Of a DNA stretch of 64,000 nt, positions 42,934 through 51,935 are shown piece after piece. The DNA comes from Chitinophagaceae bacterium (GTDB taxonomy: Bacteria > Bacteroidota > Bacteroidia > Chitinophagales > Chitinophagaceae). Location of the stretch: the NCBI GenBank assembly GCA_947446645.1, contig CANFHA010000013.1, positions 1 through 64,000 of the forward strand, in the 5' to 3' direction. The position numbers were made by a program, and so were the translations under genes. The first letter of the stretch is position 1. Each line of letters begins with the position of its first letter. Below the pieces are notes generated by a model. That model saw nothing but the letters and a program-made list of their open reading frames with translations, did not search any database and had not been told where the DNA came from.

Positions 42934-42961
42934 AAAAAAGCCCAGCATTACTGCTGAGCTT
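42934..42961 (-). terminator. Terminator behind a 3' tRNA fragment
   Basis: On the minus strand AGCTCAGCA-GTAA-TGCTGGGCT followed by six T: a 9-bp stem with one G-T pair. It sits directly after the tRNA-like sequence TCCAGTCATCCCGACTC, as a tRNA terminator would. Confidence 0.85.
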
Positions 42962-42968
42962 CTTTAGA

Positions 42969-43124
42969 GTCGGGATGACTGGACAACTTTCGAACCTTTT
43001 TATCAAGGATTTACTGGCACTTCAACATGTATTAACACTGCTTGACATCGAGTAGCACAAGCTGGCACTAAATGACCTAATATTGCCTATTCAGGAACGA
43101 GGTTGAGTGGACAACTTTCGAACC
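42969..43124. other. Left attachment site of element 2
   Basis: AGTCGGGATGACTGGA (42969-42984) is identical to the tRNA-Pro 3' end at 11441-11456. After it CAACTTTCGAACC starts element DNA, in frame with GQLSNLFIKDLLAL ending at 43055. A second box GTGGACAACTTTCGAACC lies at 43107-43124, 127 bp on, just before the stop of the first cargo gene. The 42777-43126 gap thus holds the hairpin repeat, the terminator and this site. Confidence 0.7.
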
Positions 43125-43126
43125 TC

Positions 43127-43960
43127 TCATATTTCCAAAGTGCTAATTGCTCTTTGCATAATTTTTTCTTTTTCATTCCATACTTTTCCATTGTCCGAAT
43201 AATCATAAAATAGCAAGTCAAATTTTATATAGCAGAGGTATTGTCCAATCTTATAAACAAAAGAAAAAAAATCATCAGCGATCATTTTAATCGTCTGCGA
43301 TTGTGATGCCGCACTTTCAACAGCTATAACTAACACGAACCTATGAATATCGTATGCCCTTTGCGCTTGCTTTAAGTTTGTCAATAAGAAAAATTCTTTG
43401 AGATTGCGTATAATATTAAGCGACCAAAATGGAAAGATGTTTATGCTTCTTGGGCAGTTGTGATAAATATTCTGTCGGAATGATTCAGTCATCCATGTAC
43501 TTGGTACATATTTAATCTTTATGTTTCTATCTTTAGAGATTGCAAAAGGTGTTGGATAAAATGTAGGAGGTCTTTCACCAGGAAATTTATAACATCTTCT
43601 CAAATAGTCTGGTTCGTCTGTGTGAATTGCGAAAAGCTCGTCCGCTATCTGATCAATATTTTTGCTTAACAGGCCGGGATAGCCGCGAAATTCTTTAGAC
43701 TTTTCCAACTCCCTAAAAAAATCTTCAAGAAACTTTGAGCAATCTGGATTTATAGTGATTTCGACAGTATTTCTACTTCTTAGTTGTTGTTTATATTGTT
43801 CAAGTTCATTTTCAATATATTGTTTTCTAACGGAATGCAATGACCAATAATCATCGTTTCTAATTTCAAACTTCGCTCTCGCTAATTCGATTTCATTTTC
43901 TGAAAACCCATCCTTGTCAACAATTATTTCAATTAACTGCTGAAGTGAAAAATTATTCAT
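43127..43960 (-). CDS. Hypothetical cargo protein
   Basis: 277 residues, AT-rich coding, no signal peptide. Helical N-terminus (QLIEIIVDKDGFSENEIELARAKFE, then VRKQYIENELEQYKQQL) and a mixed C-terminal half (FYPTPFAISKDRNIKIKYVPSTW, NIFPFWSLNIIRNLKEFFLL). No family recognised. Its stop codon is 3 bp from the inner attachment-like box, so it is the outermost gene of element 2 and a typical place for cargo, possibly defence. Confidence 0.65.
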   Translation of the reverse strand: MNNFSLQQLIEIIVDKDGFSENEIELARAKFEIRNDDYWSLHSVRKQYIENELEQYKQQLRSRNTVEITINPDCSKFLEDFFRELEKSKEFRGYPGLLSKNIDQIADELFAIHTDEPDYLRRCYKFPGERPPTFYPTPFAISKDRNIKIKYVPSTWMTESFRQNIYHNCPRSINIFPFWSLNIIRNLKEFFLLTNLKQAQRAYDIHRFVLVIAVESAASQSQTIKMIADDFFSFVYKIGQYLCYIKFDLLFYDYSDNGKVWNEKEKIMQRAISTLEI

Positions 43961-44034
43961 TGTTTTTAGAGATTTTAAGTATCAAAATACTTTTTTGGGA
44001 AATTCAGTAAGCATTAATGTTCTTAGACAACAAT

Positions 44035-44802
44035 CTATTCAGAAAGAACAACACGAAATCCATCGGTAGGCCAAGGGCGGTTCGGTTCACCCTCATAACG
44101 ATATGAAACGCGACAACTTAAAATACCTCGATCAAAGCAGCCGCCGCGCTGGACACGAAATTCTCCGGTTGAAGGGCCTTTCGGACTTTGTTTTGGACTA
44201 TTTAAGTAATAACTGCCATCATACCAATCACTACACCATTCATATATATTTCCACTCATGTCATATATTCCCAATTCATTTGGTTTCTTTTGACCACATT
44301 TGTGGCTAACAAATCCGCTTGCATGGTCAAACCATGCAACTTCCTTGACATTGTTACTGCCGCTATAGGTGAATCCTTTACTTTTATTACCGCCTCTTGC
44401 AGCATACTCCCATTCTGCTTCTGTCGGCAACCGATAATGTTTTCCTGTTTTACTATTAAGTTTTGATAAAAATTGCTGGACATCGTCCCAGCTAACATTA
44501 TCAACGGGACAATCATCGCAATTTTTGTGTTTGCTCGGATTGCTATTCATCACACTTACCCATTGCTTTTGTGTTAACTCATATTTTCCAATACTGAAAC
44601 TGCCTACGGTAACTGTATGTATCGGTTTTACAAAATTGTGTGCACCCGGAACCATATTTAATTCATAGTTGCCACCCATTTGAAAACTACCGCCTTTTAC
44701 AAAAACCATTTGTATTGCCTCATTTTGTGCCATTGCATTGCTGTTGCATAATACCATTCCAAGCATAGCTGTCAAAATCAAAAGAAAACATTGTTTTTTC
44801 AT
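44035..44802 (-). CDS. Secreted formylglycine-generating-enzyme-like protein
   Basis: 255 residues. Signal peptide MKKQCFLLILTAMLGMVLCNSNAMA. FGE-sulfatase domain: MVFVKGGSFQMGG near residue 32, IGKYELTQKQWVSVMNSNPS near 71, DNVSWDDVQQFL near 100, YRLPTEAEWEYAARGG near 125, GIYDMSGNIYEWCSDWY near 180 and RVQRGGCFDR near 215. Members either activate sulfatases or act as carbohydrate- or lipoprotein-like surface proteins (as GldJ/K do). The catalytic cysteine pair of true FGE is not present as such. AT-rich like its neighbour, so probably cargo. Confidence 0.85.
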   Translation of the reverse strand: MKKQCFLLILTAMLGMVLCNSNAMAQNEAIQMVFVKGGSFQMGGNYELNMVPGAHNFVKPIHTVTVGSFSIGKYELTQKQWVSVMNSNPSKHKNCDDCPVDNVSWDDVQQFLSKLNSKTGKHYRLPTEAEWEYAARGGNKSKGFTYSGSNNVKEVAWFDHASGFVSHKCGQKKPNELGIYDMSGNIYEWCSDWYDGSYYLNSPKQSPKGPSTGEFRVQRGGCFDRGILSCRVSYRYEGEPNRPWPTDGFRVVLSE

Positions 44803-44854
44803 AAATTTCTATTTTGCAACCTCTAATATACTGAAAAGAATAAGTTAGCGACAC

Positions 44855-44878
44855 AAAAAAGCCAGCCTGAGAACAGGC
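44855..44878 (-). terminator. Weak terminator after the replication unit
   Basis: On the minus strand GCCTG-TTCT-CAGGC followed a few bases later by six T. The stem is only 5 bp; it lies 34 bp past the end of the ATPase gene. Confidence 0.4.
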
Positions 44879-44911
44879 CAGCCCCTATAAACCCTATCAG
44901 TACCTAAGATA

Positions 44912-46372
44912 CTAAAAAATTTGTATTTCACCACCCTGATTAAATCTACCATACTGAACAGCCTTACCTTTTTCCGGTACTTCTATTACACTATCAACGT
45001 CATGCTGAAAAGTATTCGCTCCTCTGAATTTCCCCTCTTTAGTTGTCTGAAAGATGTAGATGAACGATTTTTCAGGGTACATGGCTTTCAGCCTATTCAA
45101 ATCTTCCGGCTTTAATCCAAGCCTGTTAACACTATCAAAGAAAATGAAGTCATACAGGGCTAAATTGCCCGGTAAAGAAGAAGCCACATACAGGTTCGGA
45201 TGCTTAACGTCCTTATCATTCAGCTTATCCTGCAAGGTTTTGTCTAAGCCTTCTTCTTTGGCAATATAAAGTACCTTCCCATGATTGCGAGCCAGGTATC
45301 CGGCAAAGTCCACACATAAGTAGGATTTGCCCATTTTCGGCCTGCCAAATACCATTACGGAAAAGTTGGTGGATGGATCTCCAATAAGCTGTAACCATTT
45401 GTCTTTAAAGCCAAGAGTTTTAAACCTCATGTTGGCAAAATCCATGCTGTTCATAATGACCGGCTGCTCACTTACATCTTCGTCATCCTGCTCGTCATCA
45501 AAGCCATTAAGGTTTTGACAAGCGCAACCAAGTATTCCCTGAAGGCCGTTTAATGCGCTTTTTTCGATTTCCAATACTTTCACGGCTTTTTCTGAAAGGA
45601 AATTTTCAAGGTTCTTTTTGATTTCGTGCATTTCAACAATATATGGGTCACTATCATTAATGTTTCCCTTTTCGTAAGCATGGTTGATTTGCCCAAGTAA
45701 CAGTTTTGCTTTCTCCTTCATGCCAGGTTTACCATTCAGATTGATATATCTCTTGATAAAGCTAACTGAAGGCAGTACCTTTTCCCCATCTGCTATTTCC
45801 TTTAGCATTTCATGGGTTTCAGGTTTTAACTCCAATGCAATTTTTGCACCCATAGAATTGTATGTATCAATGAGCCTGTCCTGAATGTATTTGATTTGCT
45901 CTGCGTATTGAGAGGTTTTGCGTATCTTTTTTTCAAGGATTGCTTTTTGCATGCTATTGATAAACCTTAAAAGTTCTTCCTTTGTTTTGGTTTTACCATC
46001 AAGATTTACGAAACGCCTGATAAAACGTAGTTCTTCCGATATCCGCTCCACTAAATGAGGCTCATGAACGTTATGTTTATGCGCCGGAGAATGAGCATGT
46101 TTTGTTTCCTTTACTTTTTTGCTACCGCTTTCTTTATGTTTGACATGTGGCTTTGCGGTATCTGCTTTTTTGTTCTTGCCAACAAAATCATTCAGCTTTT
46201 CAAAATAAGTATCAATAGTCTTTTTGATTGTTTCGCTGGAATGATAGTTGTCCCAATGAGAGCCATTGTTCGTTACTTTCTTTACAAACTCATGCCCTTT
46301 CCGTAATGCTTCAGGAAGTTTTGAAAAATCAATTGTCGAAAAAATGTCGTGGTAATTCTGATGTGTAATCAT
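44912..46372 (-). CDS. RadA-like P-loop ATPase with internal repeats
   Basis: 486 residues. C-terminal ATPase: Walker A GRPKMGKS at 343-350, Walker B YDFIFFDSV near 405, and FIYIFQTTKEGKFRGANTFQHDVDSVIEV, which follows the RadA pattern of T-K-G-G...H-x-VD. Residues about 117-168 and 206-260 are two copies of a 50-residue repeat (FIRRFVNLDGK / FIKRYINLNGK, then K-rich helices). A lysine/histidine-rich linker lies at 70-105. Probably acts in replication or recombination of the element with the upstream helicase. No FtsK/HerA-type packaging motif is seen. Confidence 0.75.
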   Translation of the reverse strand: MITHQNYHDIFSTIDFSKLPEALRKGHEFVKKVTNNGSHWDNYHSSETIKKTIDTYFEKLNDFVGKNKKADTAKPHVKHKESGSKKVKETKHAHSPAHKHNVHEPHLVERISEELRFIRRFVNLDGKTKTKEELLRFINSMQKAILEKKIRKTSQYAEQIKYIQDRLIDTYNSMGAKIALELKPETHEMLKEIADGEKVLPSVSFIKRYINLNGKPGMKEKAKLLLGQINHAYEKGNINDSDPYIVEMHEIKKNLENFLSEKAVKVLEIEKSALNGLQGILGCACQNLNGFDDEQDDEDVSEQPVIMNSMDFANMRFKTLGFKDKWLQLIGDPSTNFSVMVFGRPKMGKSYLCVDFAGYLARNHGKVLYIAKEEGLDKTLQDKLNDKDVKHPNLYVASSLPGNLALYDFIFFDSVNRLGLKPEDLNRLKAMYPEKSFIYIFQTTKEGKFRGANTFQHDVDSVIEVPEKGKAVQYGRFNQGGEIQIF

Positions 46373-46381
46373 AATGTTATT

Positions 46382-49300
46382 TTAAGCTGCCAGTAATTCA
46401 AGTTCCAATGCAAGCGCTTCCGCTTCGAGTTCTAATAATGAGATTGTGTTATCCAGTTTATCATTCTTTTCAGTAGGTATATCAATTTTTTTCCGGCTGC
46501 TATACCTGTGATTGCTTTTTTCTATGTCCCTGAACTGCGCCGAATTCAGGCTAACGGCACAACTGTGATTGTTTTGCAGTATCTCAATAACCCGACCTAT
46601 TTTGCTTTCCTCAACCAACGCCACCATCTTATCAGACACCTTTTCAAAGTTGTTTTTCTCAACCACCTCGAGTAGCTGTTTATCAAGGTATATATCCCCG
46701 CCTTTCGCCCTTGATGCAGCCACAATTACCCTGAAATGGTTTCCCTGCCTGAAAAATGAAATACCATTATTGGTTATGATATGTCCACTATTAACCAATG
46801 ACTTAATGAGGGGTAAAGCCTTTATGATAGGAACAACTACTTTATCCTGTACCTGTTCTCCCGGATTCCAGTTCTCCGGCATAAGAATACCTTTAACTGT
46901 TTTGCCGTCTATGGTTGTATAGCTTACCAGCTTGCCTTTAAAATCGCTGAACGCCTGCAATAAGTTCCCGGTTATGGTATGCCTGATCTTACGATCAACA
47001 TAATTCTGCTTTGTATATTCTTCCCAAAGGGTAAGCAGGGTTTCTTTATCCGGCTGCTCCACATCTGAACTTGCACCAATGATTGCCATTACATCCTCTG
47101 AATAAGAGGCAGGGATGGATAAGTATTTGCTGCTGTTGGCTATGGCAAACCTTAGTTTAATCAACGAAGGAGCGTATGGGTTCTTCTTTTTTCTGTCTAT
47201 GCTGTAACCGATAAAAACAGACGGAACAAGTTCATTGCCGGAGGAAAAGGTTTCAATCGGGTATTTAAGGTTTCTACCCACATGGTAGAACTTAAATATT
47301 TTTTCAAGGTATTGTTTCCTGTTACCTGCTTTCACCCTGATTATATTCAATTGCCCGTCCTTAGCGGTTAGCAATTCGTTTTCCCGCTCTTTGATTGCTG
47401 CAAGCCTTTCTTTTTCACCCGCTATTTTCTGTATCTTCTTTTCGGAGGGTACATTACGGATCAGGTCATCATATTTTTCAGTTACTTCCTGCTGCTCTGC
47501 TGACAACCTGCGCTGGCTATCCTGCCCGTATTCAGCGATTAGCTCCTGTTGCAAGGTAACAGCATCCTTATCTTTCAGGGATTCATTGAGCAAGTTGTTA
47601 AGTTCTATTCTGGTAAATGGTTTTTTCAGCACATTAGCCCTGATAGTTTCCAAAATGCTGTCCTCACCAAAAGCACTGTCGGAGCCTTTACCCATTTTGA
47701 CAATGCGGGAACTGATTGTTTCTGCATCCAGATTCATGGCTTCCACTTCAAGGTCATATTCACCAACCTGCCGTAAATATGCCTCATAATCATTATAACG
47801 CTCTGCAACCTCATTGTAAAAGTCCTGCTGCATCTTTGTAGAGAGGACGGCAACACGCCCGCTTACCCTATGGGCTGCATCCTCGATGGGGTTTCCACCT
47901 GTATCACCGCTATCCGCTTTATTGTCTTTTAATTTCAGCGGGTCATCCAATAGGTCATTTATATCAGGGTTCTCAACCAAATACTCCTTTACAATCTTAT
48001 CACCGTACTTATTAAGGAAGTCCGGCACGTCTAAAATCTTAGTTGATTGTTTTTGGTTGGAGGTAGTGTTAGCGTCCAATGACTTCAGCTTTTTTTGCAA
48101 CATCATCATTAAACGCTTTTCGGCAGGAATTGCGGAAGTAACATAGTCATAAATGGGTTTCAGTATTTGCCCTGTACGGTTAATGCGTCCTCTTTTCTGA
48201 ACTTCAGTATTAATATCCAGTTCGGCCTGTAATACGATCATTACCCTTTGCTTTACCTGCGAAGCAGGGACTTTAGCGGTAGGTATAGCATGAGCTGATG
48301 CACCTGTACTGCCGGATTGGTTAATCATCAATACATCAACCTCATTATTGTTGAACTTTCGGAATGCGTCATTAGTGTTTATCTTTTTACGGGGCATTAC
48401 CAAAGCTTTGCTGCCTTTATGGTTCATCTGCAATTCATACTTTCGTCCGGTAACCTCTGCTACAGTATATCCCGCATCCTGCAATTTTTTAATGATAACA
48501 TCAATGGGGGAGATAGTTATACCCGTTGCAACTGACCGGATACGCTCATAAATCCGGTTGTATTCAGCCTGCGCTTCCGGGGGTAGTTCGCTGATCTCAA
48601 ATTTTTTGTAAATAGAATTGCCGTCCACATCTTTTTCAGTGTAGCGGAGAATACCATCCAAGCCACGCTTTAAAACCTCGGTAAAGTCTGCGTTAATCGT
48701 ATCCCCGTCGGAAACAGGCAAACCCTGTTCATTTTCTAAAGTTTCAATAAAGCTGCCCATTGTAGAAGCAAAAGCGATAACAGGCTTTTTGCCTTCCTGC
48801 AAACGCATAATTGCTCTTTCGGCTACCGCCTCCGCTTTAAGACTAAAAAGCATTTGGTTGATAACCTGGAATACTTTGGAGAAATAAGGCTGATTGTCAA
48901 CACCTGCCTGCGATGTACCTTCCCTCACCCCAACTTCTTTTCCTTCCGCTACAGCTATTTTATCCATTTCATCCACAATCTCATTGACATGCTTACCTTG
49001 AAAAGCAATTATGTCCCTTAGAATTTCAGTTATGTTGTCAGCAATAGCCCTGTGTTCCTCCGCTTTATCGTCAAGGTTAATATAATTGACTTCTATGCCC
49101 TCAAAACTGCGCTCCCTGCGTAACATTTGCCCTTCTGCAACTAATTGGGAAGAAAGCACTTCCTGTAAGGCTACACCGCCCCTTGTAATGGATTCCACCA
49201 ATTCATCCTTGCTCATATTGCAATCGGCAATAGCCGTCTTCATGGCATAAATGGGCATATTATCCGGCCTTTTGGCAAACGTGGCGGAAAGGAATACTAT

Positions 49301-51064
49301 GCCTTTTGTAGTTCTGACTGCTCCCTGCAAAAACTCCCCTGTATTGGATGAACCGGAACTGTTGTGCGCCTCGTCCATGATAAAGATGTTACCCTCGGCT
49401 ATTGCCTGAAGGAACAAAGGTTTTTCCGGTTTCTTTTCAGGGCTATTGAATTGGGAATAAGTACCTAATACAAAATCATACTTTGCCGGAATTTCCCTTG
49501 CTTTAAAAACCGCCTGTTGCTCTGTTAAAGCCGGAGCGGTATAAACAACATTGCCATCCTCGTCCTTAATGTCCGTTTTGGTTTCCCTGCCATTTACAAT
49601 GAAGGGCTTTAAATGTCCTGACCCTATGGCTAATAAGTCCCTGTATATATCCGAAAACAGGTTGGCTTTTTCCGTTAGGAAAACAGGTTTTAATCCTTGA
49701 CAGACTGCGTATCGTATCATAGAGGCTGCTATGCGTCCTTTGCCGATACCCGTCTGGTCGCCTATAATCATTCCCTGTCCTCTTGCCTCTATGTTGTAAA
49801 TCGCCATTGCCACCGCATCTATTTGCTCGGCTGATAGGGCTTTGCACAAAGCTGCACGGTTAGGAAATTGAAGCCTGTGCCGTACAAAGTTGTCTATATC
49901 CCCGCCAACTTCCTGTTTTATCAGTTCTATGGCGGATTGGGTTTCAAAAGACATGCTGTCCGGTACTTGTGTATTGAGTATCACACAACTTTCGGATGCA
50001 GGCAGGTATGGTGCGCCTAATCCATTGACTTCTATTCCAAACATTCGCTGCAATGCCAATGCCTCCTGCTCCAGTTGATTAATTGGGGTTGTCACTATTT
50101 TATGATTAAAAAGAACGGATGCGCCAACCGCTGAAACAACTCTTGTATAGAGCTGCTCAAAAGTTGTAATTACTTTATCCGTTTCGGGATTATGAACAGG
50201 GGCTGCGCCCTGTGACTTTTCTTTCCTGCCATTTACGAGTATGAGCCTTACATCAAAAGATGTTCCCTGTCTTGAATACAATTTATGTCCGTCAATTTGC
50301 AACACATCGGCAACGTGGTAACGGCTATATAGGTAATTAAAGAAAATCCTGTTCCTGCCTGCCTGTATCCTGCCTTTATTGTCCCATTGGGTATGTCCTC
50401 CAACGATTATTGCTGCTCTTCCGTTATTAACCATCGTTTCCAACGCCCTCAAAGCCATCAGGTGATCCAGCGTATCAATTTTAAACGTATCGAACATTAC
50501 GGGCTTATCCAGCTTGCCAAATGGCGGGTTGGTAATCACTGCTGTAAAGTGGTTTTGTACGTCAATAAATGGCTTTGTAGCATCCCTTTGCCAGACATTT
50601 GCATAACCCTGCTTCTTTAGATTACTGTTACGGAGATTATCTATCTCATTGACGTAAATCCGTTCAGGATTGCCTGCAACGGTCAATAGCCCGTTTCCGG
50701 CAGAAGGTTCAAAGCCATAACCACCCTTTACCTGCAATTTGTCTAATTCACAAAAAATGCCAGCCAAATAACCGATTGGTGCAGGCGTGGAGTATTGCTG
50801 TAACAGTATTGATTGGCTTGTACGGTGCGAAAGGTTAACCTGGTTCTGATACAACTCAACAATTTTGTCGAATTTTTCCTTCACTAAACCATCACCATGC
50901 GCTATTTTCCTTGCCTGCTTTACAATTGCCAGTTCAGTCAGTTCCTTTATTTCCGTTTTATCGGTAATGCCATAAGTTGCTGCCAGCTTCTCAATAGAGG
51001 TCTTGTTGTGCTTTCTTTTCAGCATCAACTCAGCTTCTACCGCAAATACAAATGCTCCATTCAT
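46382..51064 (-). CDS. DNA methylase-strawberry-notch-type helicase fusion
   Basis: 1560 residues from the ATG at 51064; a start at 51112 would read through the hairpin at 51079-51106. N-terminal N6-adenine methylase: EPSAGNGLLTV near 105 and VITNPPFGKL near 160. Then a large SF2 helicase: Walker A IIGDQTGIGKGR near 435, DEAH box IFMDEAHNSSG (FIMDEAHNSS) near 560, SAT motif FLSATFAKRP near 587, and motif VI QKRGRINRTGQ near 965 with QSGSTGASAH before it. Such fusions of the strawberry-notch type occur in large phages and mobile elements, often thought to remodel or protect DNA. Last 300 residues are of unknown fold. First gene of the second transcription unit. Confidence 0.9.
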   Translation of the reverse strand: MNGAFVFAVEAELMLKRKHNKTSIEKLAATYGITDKTEIKELTELAIVKQARKIAHGDGLVKEKFDKIVELYQNQVNLSHRTSQSILLQQYSTPAPIGYLAGIFCELDKLQVKGGYGFEPSAGNGLLTVAGNPERIYVNEIDNLRNSNLKKQGYANVWQRDATKPFIDVQNHFTAVITNPPFGKLDKPVMFDTFKIDTLDHLMALRALETMVNNGRAAIIVGGHTQWDNKGRIQAGRNRIFFNYLYSRYHVADVLQIDGHKLYSRQGTSFDVRLILVNGRKEKSQGAAPVHNPETDKVITTFEQLYTRVVSAVGASVLFNHKIVTTPINQLEQEALALQRMFGIEVNGLGAPYLPASESCVILNTQVPDSMSFETQSAIELIKQEVGGDIDNFVRHRLQFPNRAALCKALSAEQIDAVAMAIYNIEARGQGMIIGDQTGIGKGRIAASMIRYAVCQGLKPVFLTEKANLFSDIYRDLLAIGSGHLKPFIVNGRETKTDIKDEDGNVVYTAPALTEQQAVFKAREIPAKYDFVLGTYSQFNSPEKKPEKPLFLQAIAEGNIFIMDEAHNSSGSSNTGEFLQGAVRTTKGIVFLSATFAKRPDNMPIYAMKTAIADCNMSKDELVESITRGGVALQEVLSSQLVAEGQMLRRERSFEGIEVNYINLDDKAEEHRAIADNITEILRDIIAFQGKHVNEIVDEMDKIAVAEGKEVGVREGTSQAGVDNQPYFSKVFQVINQMLFSLKAEAVAERAIMRLQEGKKPVIAFASTMGSFIETLENEQGLPVSDGDTINADFTEVLKRGLDGILRYTEKDVDGNSIYKKFEISELPPEAQAEYNRIYERIRSVATGITISPIDVIIKKLQDAGYTVAEVTGRKYELQMNHKGSKALVMPRKKINTNDAFRKFNNNEVDVLMINQSGSTGASAHAIPTAKVPASQVKQRVMIVLQAELDINTEVQKRGRINRTGQILKPIYDYVTSAIPAEKRLMMMLQKKLKSLDANTTSNQKQSTKILDVPDFLNKYGDKIVKEYLVENPDINDLLDDPLKLKDNKADSGDTGGNPIEDAAHRVSGRVAVLSTKMQQDFYNEVAERYNDYEAYLRQVGEYDLEVEAMNLDAETISSRIVKMGKGSDSAFGEDSILETIRANVLKKPFTRIELNNLLNESLKDKDAVTLQQELIAEYGQDSQRRLSAEQQEVTEKYDDLIRNVPSEKKIQKIAGEKERLAAIKERENELLTAKDGQLNIIRVKAGNRKQYLEKIFKFYHVGRNLKYPIETFSSGNELVPSVFIGYSIDRKKKNPYAPSLIKLRFAIANSSKYLSIPASYSEDVMAIIGASSDVEQPDKETLLTLWEEYTKQNYVDRKIRHTITGNLLQAFSDFKGKLVSYTTIDGKTVKGILMPENWNPGEQVQDKVVVPIIKALPLIKSLVNSGHIITNNGISFFRQGNHFRVIVAASRAKGGDIYLDKQLLEVVEKNNFEKVSDKMVALVEESKIGRVIEILQNNHSCAVSLNSAQFRDIEKSNHRYSSRKKIDIPTEKNDKLDNTISLLELEAEALALELELLAA

Positions 51065-51078
51065 TTTGATTAATTTTA

Positions 51079-51106
51079 AAAAGGTATGGCCGGAGCCATA
51101 CCTTTT
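51079..51106. terminator. Symmetric hairpin between the two units of element 2
   Basis: AAAAGGTATGGC-TCCG-GCCATACCTTTT, a perfect 12-bp stem with a run of T/A on both sides. On the minus strand it follows the fibre gene by 15 bp and precedes the helicase ATG by 15 bp, so it should end or attenuate the structural transcript. Confidence 0.8.
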
Positions 51107-51120
51107 ACACATTTCACCTA

Positions 51121-51906
51121 CTATAACCCTGCTGGTAAATAATTCAGGTTGTACCTGTTATCCCAAATGTTCGTGTATTGCTTATTGCCATTCGCCCATT
51201 CGTAGATATACATATCCCCATTGCGGGTTATCCGCTGAATTGCCCAAACCGGGTCTGTCGTTGCTGCGCCAACCGCACCTGCAAAACCGTTGTACACTAC
51301 CATTGGAACGGATTCGTCAACACGTACCGGCTGCGAGAGGTTATTGTTAGCCGCCGCCAATGATTGGTTGATCTGCCCAAGCACCTGCGCCATGCTGGTT
51401 AACAGGGTTGTCTGGCTTTTCCCGGAATTGATTACCTCCTGCTTTATCCCATCCAGTTGCGCTGATTGGTTAGTGCTGATCAGGCTCAATGCGTCCACAC
51501 TTTGCTTTACCGCTGCAAGGTTTTGCGTTTGCGCATTACCGGATGCAGTCACCTGCTGCGCCAATGTATCCACACTTGTTTTTACTGCGGTGATACCATC
51601 GGTTTGCGCTGTGCTGGTTGTCTGGATAAGGTTTGTCAACGGGGTAAGGTCTGCCTGCGCCTGTGCAACATCGAGCATTGCCTTAACTGCATCCCTTAGT
51701 GCAAATACATCTGCCAGACCTGCCGGGAGGGTTACATCGGAATATTTGATGTAGATATGCTTCAAAGCCCCTTCTCCGATGTCAATACGCACCATTTCAT
51801 TTTTCACTGTGTCAATGGTTTTAACCTGTGTTTTGATAATTAACAGTGGTGTTCCGTCATTTATCACCCTGATACATGAATTGTCGTTGATAATTTGTGT
51901 TTCCAT
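51121..51906 (-). CDS. Coiled-coil fibre protein with C-terminal head
   Basis: 261 residues. N-terminal beta domain (about 1-60: DGTPLLIIKTQVKTID, HIYIKYSDV), then repeats rich in A, Q, S, T with heptad spacing (QTDGITAVKTSVDTLAQQV, QTQNLAAVKQSVDAL, QSAQLDGIKQEVI, about 80-190), as in trimeric fibres, then a head: DPVWAIQRITRNGDMYIYEWANG and IWDNRYNLNYLPAGL. Tryptophan/glycine-rich ends of this type occur in phage host-recognition proteins. No signal peptide. It is last in the structural operon and 15 bp before the hairpin terminator. Likely a virion spike or fibre. Confidence 0.7.
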   Translation of the reverse strand: METQIINDNSCIRVINDGTPLLIIKTQVKTIDTVKNEMVRIDIGEGALKHIYIKYSDVTLPAGLADVFALRDAVKAMLDVAQAQADLTPLTNLIQTTSTAQTDGITAVKTSVDTLAQQVTASGNAQTQNLAAVKQSVDALSLISTNQSAQLDGIKQEVINSGKSQTTLLTSMAQVLGQINQSLAAANNNLSQPVRVDESVPMVVYNGFAGAVGAATTDPVWAIQRITRNGDMYIYEWANGNKQYTNIWDNRYNLNYLPAGL

Positions 51907-51935
51907 TCTTTTACCTGTTTTTTGGTTTTTTTACT

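Noticed and set aside
42834-43055. Plus-strand open frame of 73 codons ending in GQLSNLFIKDLLALQ
   Set aside because: It fuses host tRNA-flank and terminator sequence with the element tail. Only the part after the attachment core is meaningful, as the displaced end of a recombinase gene.
42969-43124. Integron attC sites as explanation for the paired CAACTTTCGAACC boxes
   Set aside because: The boxes are direct, not inverted, and no integron integrase is present; a link to the serine recombinase attachment site explains them better.
51065-51112. N-terminal extension of the methylase-helicase
   Set aside because: The extra 16 codons are encoded by a perfect hairpin and are unlike protein; the start at 51064 is preferred.
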